From Isoetes taiwanensis (lineage: Eukaryota > Streptophyta > Lycopodiopsida > Isoetales > Isoetaceae), in assembly GCA_021234155.1 (NCBI GenBank), contig JAJEKV010000266.1, forward strand, positions 1 to 64,000: 64,000 bases of DNA, given 5' to 3'. The translations under genes and the position numbers were made by a program. Positions 47,561 through 60,064 of this stretch are shown piece after piece. Position 1 is the first letter of the stretch, and each line of letters begins with the position of its first letter. The notes beneath the pieces are model-generated. The model was not told the origin of the DNA and made no database searches. It was given only the letters and a program-made list of their open reading frames with translations.

Positions 47561-49129
47561 ATAGTCCATGGAAATGGGTGCCGAGTGATGCATGCATGTG
47601 TATATAATGTCCACACACAGCCTTTGCACATACTCAAATTCCACACAAACCAATGTTGTTAAATACTTTGCATACCATACGGGTAGCATACGTTTTTTAA
47701 GTTTTTTTTAAGTTTTTTATTTTTGGTTTTTAAAATCTTAGAATACGTTAACTTAATAATATAACAACTAACATAAGAGGTAGATAGAAGAGAAATGAAT
47801 ATAGGTAAAAAAGAATTATTTGAAGCAGCTATACCTTTGGAACGGTTTTGGTTCTCTTCCTGCTTCTATTTATCATTTATGGCAGTAAGATCTTCAGAAG
47901 CAATATAGAAAAAAAAGAATCGAAATAAAATTAGTTGTAAAAGAAGAAGAATGGAAAAGTTACCTTGGTCGATTTGGTTTTGGATTGGTAAAGAGCTGCT
48001 TTCTGGTTTGCATGGTGCAGTAAAAACCTTTCTTTCATTGAGCAAAAAACCAAAACCCTGGTTCTACATGCATTCCGCATGTTTCTACATGCATGCGGCC
48101 GCTCATAGTTCCAAAATCTTGTTTGCTAGACTAGAAAATCTAAATGAAAGTCATTCGAGGCATTAGTAATGGTTTTTTTTTTTTACATTTTTTGATAACC
48201 CCCGATGGTTGCAAACGTTTAGAAAACGTAGGGGTTTTTTAAGAAGTACTCTATGGTTAAAAACGGGATTTTTTAACAACACTGACACAAACGTGAGTGA
48301 TGCATGCATGTATGCATCTGTATATCACAGCCTTTGCACATACTCAAATTCCACACAAACGTGTTATGCTTAGTGTCAGTGTGTGCTTGCAAATGTCTTT
48401 GTACCAATAGTGTAATGCTTGTTTTTTTCCATTGCTGATAAGGTTTAGCAAACAATCTGGCTTTTGATGTAAGATCATTTCTAATGCAAATACTTTGACG
48501 TAAGATCACTTCTAATGCAAAATGATACTGGACAATATTAGTAGCTTTTATAGGTGTAAACATGTCGCACGCATCCTACTCGTTCATGGCTTCTGGCAAA
48601 TGCGAGTATGTGCATACCGCCTCACCATTTGCATTTTATCAATACCAAAAATAATTGAACACGTGGAAAATACTGTAAGATTATCTATCCTCAAGGAACC
48701 ATCTCGAAATGCAGAATGTGATGGGCATTTCATCATACGCAAAGAAACTTTCTTTCAGCCCCGTTATTTTCTGCTTGGCATCTACGGATTCTCTAGGAAT
48801 GTCTATGTACAAATGCTTTCCTATAAATAGTAGTATCTAAATCATGCCAATATGAACTGACACATATCTTCCGTGTTAGTGCAAGGAAATGCAGGAATAA
48901 AACATTTAAACCAGGCTCGGGCTATAATGTGTTCTTGAAGTTGCAAACAAACATCAATATGTAGCACAATAACAGGGGGTTACTTTTAGATTTTTATACG
49001 CTTTTTCACATGGTTTTTCTATGATTTCGTTGTTGTATTCGTTGAGGTGTACTAAATAGTATTTCTAGAGTGCACCATTTATGGGCCGTTGATTTTCATT
49101 GATGGGAACAATCCGAGGGTTGTTGTCTT

Positions 49130-49312
49130 TCTCTGCATGTGTTTGTGCGTGCATGTGCACATGCATGTGTATGTGTGTGCATGTGCATGTGCATGTGTAT
49201 TGTGCATGTGCAAGTGCAAGTGCAAGTGCAAGTGCAAGTGCAAGTGCAAGTGCAAGTGCAAGTGCATGTGCATGTGTGCATGTATGTGCATGTGTGCATA
49301 TGCACGTGTACT
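49130..49312 (+). repeat. (GTGCAA)n / (GTGCAT)n hexanucleotide satellite
   Basis: About ten GTGCAA units are flanked by GTGCAT/GTGTAT variants. Because the period is six, several frames stay open on both strands, giving His/Thr- or Cys/Lys-repeat ORFs that I do not accept as genes. Alternating purine-pyrimidine GTGCAT tracts could adopt Z-DNA. Confidence 0.9.
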
Positions 49313-50084
49313 TGCCCTCTTGGATTCTTATTGCTGGAGTGAATTTTACTACCACGAGATGGATGTTTTGCTCACACTTACAAAGGTATTTGTTTTTTAA
49401 TGTTTCTTCAGTTAGCATAATGTTTTTTTTACAAGGTATTGGTTTCCTGATTCTACAATGTAGTGCTGCAAAACCCCCTTTTGTTTCCTTCCTAAGATTT
49501 GCTGCAGATTCAAGTTTAGGCCCTCTGTTTGCTTCCAACTCTTGGATATTCCTGGCTGCCGGATTGTTCATAGTAGCCAGCCTTTAGCTTCAATCAACAA
49601 ATGGATTCTTATGCACACAACATGCGGATTATTCCACGCCCTTTTCCATGTCACGTAGATCAGTCAAGCAGTGGCCACAAGAATGCATTTATATTGTAGG
49701 TTTGGAACTTTAATCAAACCGTAAGGTGAATCATGCATTACCTTTAAGCTAGAGACGGAGCATCCAAAATCATATGGATTGATAAACAATGGTGTCATTG
49801 TGAAAGAGAAATAGTTGTAGCGGAAGTAACAATATGTAGCATAATAACAGGGGGTTTTCTTTGTGTTGCAAACTTTATGACTTCCAGAATAAGGGATCAA
49901 TCTGCTCTATCTTTATGGTAAATTTTACTTATGTTCTATTTGTTTTATTGTGATCAAATTCAAAAAGCTACTGTGTGATGAAAGCCTCAAATGAATTCTA
50001 GTTTTGTTCGGGTTTGAATTCTAAAGTTTTTGTGTCACCGGGGACGTCCCTAAGGCTTCGAAGGGGCCAAATTTTTTTTTTTGC

Positions 50085-51139
50085 AACACAAACCATTAAC
50101 ATCCAACATATAAAAATTAAATCCCCCAACACATAACAACCAACACATAACAACCATTGACATTAACAATCAACACATAACTACCATTGACATTAATTAA
50201 CACAACCATTGGGTCCAACACATTTAAATTAAAATCCCCCTTAAACCCCCTTTGGTTTGGGTGCATATTCACGGGGGTGACGAGGGGCGGAGAGCCTTCA
50301 TAATTGTATTTTGCACGTACGTAATCAACACCATATAGTATTCTGCTTGAAATCTTATAGTATTTTGCGAATCTTGTTATACAGTATACTTGCATACCCC
50401 ACAAACGAGGAACTTTATGTACGCTTTTTACTAAGGTTTTCCTATGATTTCGTGATGTATTCAAATGGATGTACTAATGCGTACATCTAGAGTGCACCAT
50501 TTCTGAGCCATTGATTTTAGCCTTTTTTTTTCAATGGTCAACAACCAATGGCTCACAACAAAAGCCCTTTTTTTGTGCGTGTGGTGCATAATGGGCACAT
50601 GAAGGGCCATTGATTTTAGCCCAACAACCAATGGCTCACAACAAAAGCCCTTTTTTGTGTGTGTGTGGTGCATAATGGGCACATGAAGGGCTTGAAGGGC
50701 GCATGTAGTGTAGTTTCCCCGCTGGCAACACATTTCTTATCATAACTTTTGATCCAGAGCTCTATGTGAGATGATTTTTATTGCGTTGGAAAGCTCTCTC
50801 CGAGATCTTTTTGATAGTGTATGATATGGATATGTTTGGTTAAGTTATCTATGCTAAAACAATAAATTTTTTGGCCGGGTTTGGTAGGCTTTCACATCCT
50901 ACCAGCTGATTAATACAGGATTGCGCTATTGGATATTGTTTTATGGCCCGGAGTCACCCCTGTGTGAATATGCACCCAAACCAAAGGGGGTTTAAGGGGA
51001 ATGTGTTGGACCCAATGGTTGTGTTAATTAATGTCAATGGTAGTTATGTGTTGGTTGTTAATGTCAATGGTTGTTATGTGTTGGTTGTTATGTGTTGGGG
51101 GATTTAATTTTTATATGTTGGATGTTAATGGTTTGTGTT
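50085..51139. mobile_element. 1.06-kb element with ~200-bp inverted repeats
   Basis: The left arm (about 50,085-50,285) and right arm (about 50,945-51,139) are near-perfect inverted copies: both start acacaaaccattaacatcc and run through caacacataac repeats to tttggtttgggtgcatattc. The centre holds a direct duplication of about 93 bp (caatggctcacaacaaaagc … gcataatgggcacatgaagg) at 50,545 and 50,630. There is no ORF, so it would be a non-autonomous or fold-back element. I found no convincing target duplication. Confidence 0.7.
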
Positions 51140-52280
51140 TGTTTCATAATATGATTATATAAGCAGAATAAACATCATCTATGGGTTAAGAGCATTCATT
51201 TCGCAGCATCATTTAACTAAAACTTAAAGAGCTTTAGCAGATAACTAAAACTTACGTATGAGAGCTAATTGCAGATAAGTATTGATGCTCAAAAGTCGCC
51301 TCCTGCAAAACGTAAATTAACATGAGCTCAATGATGATGCCAACATAATGTATAGGCATAAATGGAGACAAACAAACAACATCTTTGAACTTAGACTAAT
51401 ATTCTCTAGTAACTTTGGGACCATAGATATTACTTCAACAACTGGCTACCATTGGCACATCAATAGAACACAACCAAAAATTGAATTGAAAGGGCTTATG
51501 AGATGAAAATTTCAGTAACTTGCGATATGAAGTTTACCTGACCTGCAACTAACTTTTTCTACCAAAAAGTTAAGAAAAGAAAAGAAAGAAAAAGAAAAAA
51601 TCTAAGAAAAGAACGGAAAAGAATGCCATTTGCACAAATAAAGCATCATCTTTACAAATATCAAACTAAAAAAGAAAACAAAATTTGTCAGTCATGATTT
51701 ACTTGACTGACGTTGCAGCTTCTCAACAATTAAATTCCAGTTCTGTGGCCCATGAACCATGACTGAACCATGGTATGCTAGCTATAACAATGGATGCATT
51801 CAGAGAACTCAAAGTGTTCATGCATGTCTTACCAGTTACATTGATGCAGAACCTCAATCTTTCTATGGATGCTAAGTAAATTTTATCAAAAATAGCCTAT
51901 CCAAAATATACAGAGTAGATTGTGTTAAAATGCATCTTAGTAAACTGATATGCTGCCTATCTAAAAAGGTACCCAAAACATAACTGTTTATGAACTTATT
52001 GCATTTAAATCCCAAGGTTAGTCGACCTCCTCTTTTTCCTTTAAAATTCAAGCCATTGAAGTTCCATTTCAGGTTGTGCACTTAAGTTTCCTTCAACAAA
52101 GGTAGTCTTATCTCAATCTAGTTCTTTCTAAAAGTTGCAGCAACTAAAGCGCATTCAGTCATATTTCTAGCGAATAAAGATGATAGGTAAGCTTAATTTC
52201 TTTTGATAATCAGCGAATATAAATAGCCTACCAAGTGAAAAAAATACAGAGGATAGATATGGGCTGCTACTAACATTGTT
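51140..52280. other. Intergenic or intronic, no gene seen
   Basis: AT-rich with several long A/G-rich runs near 51,560-51,620. No recognisable exon. It may be the 3' flank of the minus-strand gene that follows. Confidence 0.3.
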
Positions 52281-52284
52281 TTTC

Positions 52285-53078
52285 TTAGAAACAGTTGTGA
52301 AGCCCATATCTTTGCCATGGTATTCCAATCATCACTATGGTTGTTGGTATGGCTGACTTTTTCATCTTCTCCTCGCCTTCATGGTCCTGTGGTTCTTTAT
52401 TTGCCTTTGGTGGCCTAACTCTAGATGTTCCCTTTCTGTTAATCCAAGAATTAAGTTCCAATTTCTCATCGATTGCCCATTTCCTTCTTTTTGCCTGGAA
52501 TGTGCCAGCTTCTACATGTTCTTTGATAGATGAATCGTAGATGCAAGTTTGAGTGGAGGCTATGATGGGTCCATTGCAGAAACACACTTGGGCAAAACTT
52601 GGTTTGTGATATGATGGTAAAACCTATTTTTTTCAATGTTAGTCTTCCTGCCTAGGCATATCTTAAGATCATGCCAGTTCATAAAAAACATTTGGTAGCT
52701 GCAAGAATAATCACAAAGTTTTGAATTCTGAATAGTTTCACCAGAATAAAACACTGGCAACCAATTCATTCTCAATGATGCACATAGTCCCAAATAATTC
52801 CTGTTCATGTTTTCCAAACACATTCCTTATTGTATTGAATGTATGGGTCATTTGTCCTCAACGTCATATCTGGCCTCCTCCATAGATTTCTCTATGGCAA
52901 TCTTAAGTGCAGAACCAAGCTCCTTAACCTCCTCATGGCAGAACTTATGCATTCCTAGATGGTAGATGCCGAAGCAGCCATCGGTCATCTAGGCTTTAGC
53001 AACGAAATAAGCTTTCTAGAATCATCAAAAACTACTGTTAAGGACCATTTACTGTCATTCTGTTTTAGCAGCATCCTT
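52285..53078 (-). CDS. Candidate 3' exons of unrecognised host gene
   Basis: Coding-like minus-strand pieces in order: LLKQNDSKWSLTVVFDDSRK (near 53,075-52,990), GCFGIYHLGMHKFCHEEVKE continuing to ARYDVEDK (52,982-52,848), EQELFGTMCIIENELVASVL (near 52,800), and a long basic piece ending the frame at 52,285 (KRRKWAIDEKLELNSWINRK, PPKANKEPQDHEGEEKMKKS). They read like protein rather than repeats, but I could not join them all in phase. They probably belong with the exons at 54.2-54.45 kb. Family unknown. Confidence 0.35.
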
Positions 53079-54209
53079 GCACCTGCGCGTGCACATCTAG
53101 ATATAAAACAAAAATAACAACGTACTAAGAAAGCAAATCTCAAAGAAGCAACAAAAGAGTATGAGCACCTGACATAGAGAGATCTGTATAATTAGAGTGA
53201 CTGCACTTTCCATTGTAAAAAAATCCAATCGTTTGGCATAATATCAATAGAATTTCATCTACTGATATATGTTGCAAATGTACCCAAATCGAGGTCTTTT
53301 CTGTTGTTTACAACATGCTATAATGCCGTTATTGTCAACTACCTTCAATAATGAGGAGAACAATTACCAGAAAGGTTCCTGGACTTCTGAATATTGCTAC
53401 AACTTATACCAGACTTGATCTATCTGGAACAACTCCTCATGGCTTATTCTATCAGAGCAAAGATGCTCCTTTCTCATAGGGATACTTTGCTGCTGACTGG
53501 GAAGAGAATAAAGATGATAAAAAATCCACTTCTGAATTTATTCACACATTTAAAATGCACTAACTCAATCTACAACTCACAGTGGCATTTATTTATAGCC
53601 GTGTCAATCTGGTCAGTATCAGAAAGGAAACATGTCTGTTAATAGGCAACAGCTAGATGATGCAAAGAATTTGGAAGGTAAAAGAGCCATTGACAAACGA
53701 TTGATCAATATCAAGCCTGCAAAAAAATAAAAATTAAATGCTTCGTAAAACAACTTCAAACTTTAGCATGAAAGGAGATGTGCGTGTACCTTGATGCTAA
53801 ATTGCAAGAGATGTCGAATTAAAAAATTGAGAGCTTTTCTCATAGTAGAGTACTTTCTTAACTGGCAGCAAAAAGCAGCATATAGAATAAAGTCATCCTT
53901 AAAGTAAATGAATCTTACAGCTACTAAAAAGAACAATAATTTAACTCTCGAAACTGTGATACCTCAAATTTGAGAAGACTTTTCTCCTAAGATATTTTAG
54001 ATTGCTCTTCAAATATTCTGCTGCCTAAAGTAGTTCCACGTTTCCTTCCTGGCAAAGTCGTATAAGCATAAAATGTTACGAAATAGCATTATTAACAGCG
54101 AACACTTTTTAACACAAACTTGCATATATTAAAATGCATACAACTATCATCGTATCTTAGTCTTAACTGTAATGCATATAAGCTATGAATAGGCATCTAC
54201 TTTAATTAC

Positions 54210-54454
54210 CTTAGGCACCATAATCTGACCAAAGCCGAAATAGTTTTCTGCCTTCCACACTAAATCCTTGCAGGATGCAAACCGATGATCCAAACGTGAA
54301 CATGTGAACCCGATAGCCAAACAGAAGCCCATCCGTGTGCAAATTGCTTAAAAAGATTGTTCTTCAAACCTTGCAGAACTTGAGTTTCTCCTTCTTTGCT
54401 GTATACCATAGCAGCGACAAATAGGGACCGTTAGGAATTCTGAAGCTCGTGAAC
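54210..54454 (-). CDS. Two exons of host gene next to MULE
   Basis: Exon 54,454-54,370 (attcag/G … TGCAAG/gt) encodes FTSFRIPNGPYLSLLWYTAK continuing to KEKLKFCK. Exon 54,266-54,210 (tgcaag/GAT … CCTAAG/gtaatt) encodes DLVWKAENYFGFGQIMVPK. Both are open, bounded by AG and GT, and join in phase. The upstream exon lies beyond the MULE at 63,870-64,000 and also joins in phase. I do not recognise the protein. Confidence 0.5.
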
Positions 54455-54499
54455 CTGAATAAAAAGAAGCAGGAGCATTCCAGTGTGCTAAGCCAACTG

Positions 54500-54509
54500 A
54501 TTCAGCAAG
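54500..54509. repeat. Left target-site duplication of MULE
   Basis: attcagcaag directly outside the left inverted repeat, identical to 63,839-63,848 on the right. Ten base pairs fits the 8-11-bp range of Mutator-like elements. Confidence 0.9.
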
Positions 54510-55205
54510 GGCTCAGGATACTTTTACCCTTGATTCGGTGATCCCGGAGATAAATATACCGTCCTCGGGATCGAGATCATCTCGGCGACGGTCCGTTGGG
54601 GAGACCCCGTTCGCGTTAGGAATAGCGGCGACGCGCCCGCGTCGGCGGTCCATCCCCACCGTCCAAACCCGTGCAATGTGCCGTCCGGCGCCTCGAGATC
54701 CCGCCGGCGGGATCATCCCGCAGCGATCCCTCTCCAAAGGGATCCCCACGCGGTGTTGGTTGTTGCGTACGGGGCGCTATCCGCCCGGTGATCCCCTCCT
54801 CAGGGATCCTCGGCACCCCGACGCGGATCCTCCCCTCGGGATCAGCTGGCGTGGCTGATCGCGGCGGGCGCTATCCGCCCGAGCTGATCCCTCCTCAGGG
54901 GATCCCGGCGCCCGGGCGGATCCCTCCTCCGGAATCACCCGGCCGTGGTGTAACGGGCGGGCGCTATCGCCGAGGTGATCCCCTCCTCCGGGATCCCCCG
55001 GCACCCTGTACGTGGATCCCCTCCTCCGGGATCACCCGCCCGTGGCTGATAACGGCGGACGCTATCCGCCGAGGTGATCCCCTCCTCCGGGATCCCTGAT
55101 CGGGTGACGTGGATCCCGTCCTCCGGGATCACCGTTAGATGCAAACCGTGGTGGTTTGCCAATAGCCGTTAGATCCGGTGATCTATATCGTCCTCTGGGA
55201 TCACC
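54510..55205 (+). repeat. MULE left terminal inverted repeat
   Basis: The outermost ~62 bp is essentially identical to the right end. Similarity with indels continues through cgtccaaacccgtgcaatg and the GATCCC-palindrome units to about 55,205 (ccgttagatccggtgatcta). It is CpG- and GC-rich compared with flanking DNA. Confidence 0.85.
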
Positions 55206-55290
55206 ACGTCCTTTGCACCTGTCACGGACAGACCAATACAATGAAAACACGTGGACGTTCTGAGACCACCCTCCGGGATCACCATCTGAG
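54545..55290 (+). repeat. Subterminal GATCCC…GGGATC palindrome array, left
   Basis: About 15 copies of GATCCC-(6-8 nt, usually CTCCTCC)-GGGATC, in places organised as ~107-bp units that also contain the hairpin GGCGGAcgctaTCCGCC. Orientation mirrors the right-end array. Dense, regularly spaced palindromes suggest protein-binding sites or structured DNA, but no role is shown. Confidence 0.85.
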
Positions 55291-55335
55291 TGTGGTTCTT
55301 CCCTGTTGCGTGTGTTGATGTCGATGTAGCGAGGC

Positions 55336-57918
55336 ATGGAGGAGGAGCGGAATGCGGCTGTGGCTGTGGCAGCTATGGACGAGTTAGAGGAGAAGAGAGA
55401 AGAGGTAAGTATTCTTTTTCATTCATAGCAAACTTCAAGGGCTGCAAACAAGCATTGTCATTTTGTGTTTAATGTATTTTTTTTTCAGCTTAGGGCTGAA
55501 ATACAGCCCGAATCACCTCCAAATGGCCTGTTTGATCATGGCAACTTAAATTGGTATCCTGAAGAGCATTTTGTACCTGATATTCAAGGGGGTGACCAGA
55601 TGCTTGTTTGGACTTGCTACATCCATACAGACCGGGTCCAAGATTTCGTTCTTGGGGAGCAGAGGAATTGTGAAGCACCTGCCAATTTCTATCTAAGAAG
55701 TTCAGTGTCTGAGAGAGTGTTAAAAAGACCCTACAAGGATTTCTATATGACGTTGAAGAGGTATTGGTTTGATTCATGTGTTTGTGTTTTAAATCATGAG
55801 TCCAAGATCCAATAGGACCATCCAATAGGTTATGTGTCTGATTATAATTCTTGCTTTTTTAAGTCATTTGAGGTGCTTGTCATTAGGATTACACCTAGTA
55901 GATCAAAACTAACTTGTAATGCACAATACAGATATTGGTGTTCATATGGACCTCAAGACAAGACAGCAAACACTCATGTGGTTGAGGAAAGACCACGTCC
56001 ACCGGGCACACGTAGGAAAAGGGCTGAGAGGGGAGAGGGCATACGTAGGGGCTGCTAGTGCCATTTCACAATCAGGCAACTCTCTTTCCTTCCAGAATTT
56101 TCACATATCACTTATTATGGGTTTGATCACAAGAATATCCAATGCCCTGCCATGGTAGGTTTGTTGACCCATCCTCTGGAGTTAAGTTCAAGCTAGCACC
56201 CTGTATCTCACAAGAATTGAGGGAATGGGTAAGAGAGAAGCTTGTCCAATGGCACATGCCACGTAGTGTCATGAACATGCATGAAGAGAGGTGGAGGTTG
56301 ACACTTGAAGTGAATGGACAGGAAAGCATGTGTAGGGATGATGTGTTGAAAATTCGGGACGTGTACAATATTGAAAAGGGAGTTGTTCGTAACACATGGA
56401 AGCTACATGAAGATCTTCCCACTAGCATTGACATGTGGGTTCAACAACATCAAGATTCTGTGTTTATGTATGAGCAAGGAGACTTGTTTCAATTAGGAGT
56501 TATGACTCCAATCCAAAGGGAGTCCATGTTGAGATTTGGCAAGAACAGAGCCATTTGCATGGACTCTACTTTCAAAACAAACGACAAGAGGTGCGGTTCT
56601 TCCTCAACTTTTATTGTGTGTTGATTTGATTATTGTATATGGTTTAATGCAGGTTCTATCTTTTCACACTTATCGCCTTTGATGAGTATTCCAATGGTTT
56701 ACCATTGGCTTACGTTATTACCAATTCTCAAAAGAGTGGAGCTATAACAAAGTGGATGCAAGCACTAAAGGAGTCCTTATGTCGAGATGATCCTGATTGG
56801 CAACCTTCTTGCATCATTACAGATGATGCCCATGCTGAAATAAAGGCCGTGAAAAAAGTAACTTGTCAAACTCTAATCCTTGGAAGCAAATCATAACTGT
56901 ACTAACATTGTTTATTTTCATAGGTTTTTCCTAGTGTGCCCGTGCAAATTTGCATATGGCAGAAGAACATCAAGAACAAGGTGGCACGTAATGATCTGTT
57001 CAAGGAACTTGGTTACATTATGTACAGGACAGAAGGTCCTCTAGGGGACAATGTGTACGATGAAGAGTATAGGGAGGCAGTAAGGAGGGAGGCAACTAGG
57101 AAATTGGAAGACTTATTGAGGAAGTATCCTCAATACCCCAAGTTGGCGGCTTACATGAGTAAGGAGTGGACCAAAAACATTTGCCAATGTGTATTGGCTA
57201 CAAGGATGTACCCTCACTCCAACCAAGAGACTAATGCAGCCATAGAGGCATGCCATTGTGCCTTGAAAAGGCGCCTGGGCATTTCAAAACGAGCACTCCG
57301 AGGACGGAGGATTGATTGGCTCCTCTACATTCTAACCAACAACGTGGAGACACACATGGCATACATCAGGTATAACTTCTAATCATCTTCTGTAGCCTAT
57401 TTTGATTTTGCAAGAATATAATTCTCTTGTCATTGAAGGAAGCAGGGTTTGTGGTGAACACCTCCCAGGAAGAGATAGTACAGTGTGCCATATTGGTCAC
57501 ATTCACTAACTTCGAAGAAGGTGAGGCAGAAGTGCAAAGTGAACGCACTCTAGGGCAAGGACCATACTTTGTGAACGGGGCACACAAGAACCGGGCATCT
57601 TTGGATCGTCCCCCTCGAGGAGCCAAGGGCAACTTATGTAAGCACCAAGTTAAGGTCATGCAAATGTTGGGCAACTACAGGGATGAAGATCTTTTACAGG
57701 TGCTTGGATCCCAATATGGGACAATTGGTGGGGGCATGGACTACTTGAGGCCATGTGAGAATCATGGGGCCTTTCATGGGGAGGAAACCACATACGAAGA
57801 TGTGGTTGAGATTGTAAGCTTGGACGAGTCTCCCTCTCAAAAGGAAACAAGGATTAACCTGGATAAGACAAAGAGATCTTTACAAGAAGTCATTGCTAGA
57901 GTGATGTCAAGGGCGTAA
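55336..57918 (+). pseudogene. MULE transposase (DDE, zinc fingers), defective
   Basis: Exons 55336-55404, 55489-55760, 55932-56590, 56653-56857, 56924-57369 and about 57437-57918. The N-terminus carries a Cys/His zinc-finger-like region (YWCSYGPQDK … RRGC, then CHFTIRQLSFLPEFSHITYY, FDHKN). The transposase core has the first Asp in ICMDSTFKTN, then LFTLIAFDEYSNGLPLAYVI, the second Asp in CIITDDAHAEIKAVKKVFPS, a CIWQ where many MULEs have C-x-WH, and a candidate Glu in NQETNAAIEACHC. A SWIM-like half-motif GNLCKHQVKVM follows. Lesions: TAG at 56,056-56,058 inside the zinc finger, a frame step near 56,140, and an unresolved splice phase at 57,37x-57,44x. After the TAA at 57,916 the same frame stays open to 58,164 (basic tail). 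Confidence 0.8.
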
Positions 57919-58457
57919 AAAGATCCGTGCATGCTAATTGCAACTGATTCACTCATGAGACAACTCGACACGCGGCTTGAAAGAATGGATGATGTTGGCC
58001 ACACAAACTCTAACAGAACCATAACATATATCCCCACTAATGCAGTGGAAGAGGAGTGTGGTAATAGTTTGGTAAGGCTGGAGCCTCTGATAGAAATTGG
58101 GAAGAGGAAAGGCAAGGAAACCAAGAAGAGTTGGAAGCAAGTTGAGATGGAGGGCCTGTTGTGAGAATGGCATCGTGAGTTTGTTGTTGTTTAATGCTCA
58201 TTGACACCTCATGAGCTTCATTGTCTTGTTAATTGTTCAGATCAAGTTTAGAGTTTACCTATGTCCTTCTTGTAAACAATAGGTATAAATAAATCAATAT
58301 TTACCTATTTACTTATTACTTAACCTATTGATAAATATTGTTAATGTTATCAATGTTTAATGTTAGGCGTTAAATGTTAGGATAAGTTAGAACCTTGAGT
58401 TAAATGTTCAATGTTTAGAGTTTAGACCATAGGATAAAAAAGTAATAAAAAAAACGT

Positions 58458-58682
58458 ACGGGATCCCCTCCTCAGGGATCCGCGGGCTTACTGCTCGGGT
58501 GATCCCGCCCCTCAGGGATCACACACTAATTAAAACGGGATCCCCTCCTCCGGGATCCCGCGTCCGCCTGCTTGGTGATTCTCTCCTCCGGGATCACACA
58601 CTAACGAAAACGGGATCCCCTCCTCAGGGATCTTGCGCCCCCTTTGCTTGGTGATTTAGATCCTCAGGGATCACAGCATTGA
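58458..58682 (+). repeat. Internal GATCCC palindrome cluster 1
   Basis: About seven GATCCC…GGGATC or closely related palindromes (variants with CCTCAGGGATC) separated by ~20-bp spacers such as acacactaa(c/t)gaaaac and cgtccgcctgcttggt. It lies between the 3' ends of the transposase and the small minus-strand gene, so it could act as a two-way terminator or boundary. Confidence 0.85.
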
Positions 58683-58847
58683 ATATGTTAATATATTATT
58701 TATCATATCCCTTAACCATTGAAATATGTCTTGGAATAACCATTGAAATATGTCTTGGAATAGTGGAAACATTGAAGTATTACTTTTAATAAGCTTTGAA
58801 ACATTGAACTTAATACAATGGCTTAAAACTGACATTCCAATTCAGAA

Positions 58848-59441
58848 TCACTCTGAATCTACCTCAAGCACTGTTGCCATAGCTTCTGCCCCGACGTCCT
58901 CCTCAGTTACATCTGGCACGCCGCAGGGTAGTCTCCACATCATGTGATCGAAAATATCGCATAGGGTTGGATCAGACCCCTCTAGGACATCCCTGATGAG
59001 AACCTTCTTTCGCAGCTTCCGTGCAGCATACATTTCCTCGAAGCAGGCTTTTAGGGTGTTGCTTTCCCAGACAACGTCCGTAGCTAGCAAATGCTTCAAA
59101 GCCTTGCCCTGGATAATACACCTCTTCAATTTCCAAAGCAATGCCCTATGGGTTGGCCTACCGGGATCATAGTCGAGAGGCCTAGGGGTCTCTCTGAATT
59201 CCCCATTCTCCACGGTCTCTGCATGAACCATGAGGGGATCATAAAAAGATTAATATGAAAGTAGAACATGAATATGAAGGAAGACAACAACATGCTTACT
59301 TCTGAACGTTTTGATGCTGTCAGGTTGGGCGAGCTCTAGGCCCACATCCTCCTGAATTTCATTCAAGTGGACGAGAATATCCTCAAGACTGTGGACATTG
59401 ATGGCACTGCTCTCAACAAGCTGTTGTCGGGTCCTCACCAT
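58848..59441 (-). CDS. Small MULE gene of unknown function
   Basis: Two exons, 59,441-59,300 and 59,218-58,848, joined in phase (AGAA/gtaagc … catgcag/AGACC) to give about 170 residues with no stop or frameshift. It starts MVRTRQQLVESSAINVHSLE and has DYDPGRPTHRALLWKLKRCI and CFEEMYAARKLRKKVLIRDV in the middle, then an acidic C-terminus (VPDVTEEDVGAEAM). No motif is recognised. The basic centre and acidic tail could suit a DNA- or protein-binding accessory. It is flanked on both sides by palindrome clusters. It is the only fully intact gene in the element. Confidence 0.6.
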
Positions 59442-59697
59442 CTGTCACTTGGCTTGAACAGTAAGCAAATGAACTCGACTGCTACTGAACTCAACTGAAA
59501 CCAACTAACTTTCTACCAAGAACAAGTAAGGCAAGGGTATATATAGACTTATGAATCAACCGTTGTACTATCCGATTTGTACAATTGGTTAAAGCCATGA
59601 TTTCAATTTCTAAGGGTAAAGTCGACCATAGGATAAAAGGTTTAGAGTTTAGACCATTGAGCCTTAGACCATAGGATAAAAGAGTAATAAAAATACG

Positions 59698-60064
59698 TGC
59701 GGGATCCCCTCCTCTGGGATCTTGCGTCCGCCTGCTTGGTGATCCCGTCCTCCGGGATCACACACCAATTAAAACGGGATCCCCTCCTCCGGGATCCCGC
59801 GCCCGCCTGCTTGGTGATCCCCTCCTCCGGGATCACACATTAATTAAAACGGGATCCCCTCCTCCGGGATCCCGCGTCCGCCTGCTTGGTGATCCCGTCC
59901 TCCGGGATCACACACTAACGAAAACGGGATCCCCTCCTCCGGGATCCCGCGTCCGCCTGCTTGCTGATCCCGTCCTCCGGGATCACAGACTAATTAAAAC
60001 TGGATCCCGTCCTCCGGGATCCTCCGTCCGCCTGCTTGCTTATCCCGTCCTCCGGGATCACAGC
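59698..60064 (+). repeat. Internal GATCCC palindrome cluster 2
   Basis: Five or so near-identical ~75-bp units: GGGATCCCCTCCTCCGGGAT, then cccgcgtccgcctgcttg, then tGATCCCGTCCTCCGGGATC, then acacactaa…aaaac, giving about ten palindromes. 'gaatatgttaatatatta' follows here as it does after cluster 1, so the two clusters are duplicates of one segment. It lies upstream of the small gene and downstream of the protease gene. Confidence 0.88.

Noticed and set aside
49065-49587. Several overlapping ORFs on both strands around 49.1-49.5 kb
   Set aside because: All pass through a hexanucleotide repeat, which keeps frames open; the proteins are simple His/Thr, Cys/Lys or Ala/Ser repeats with no other content.
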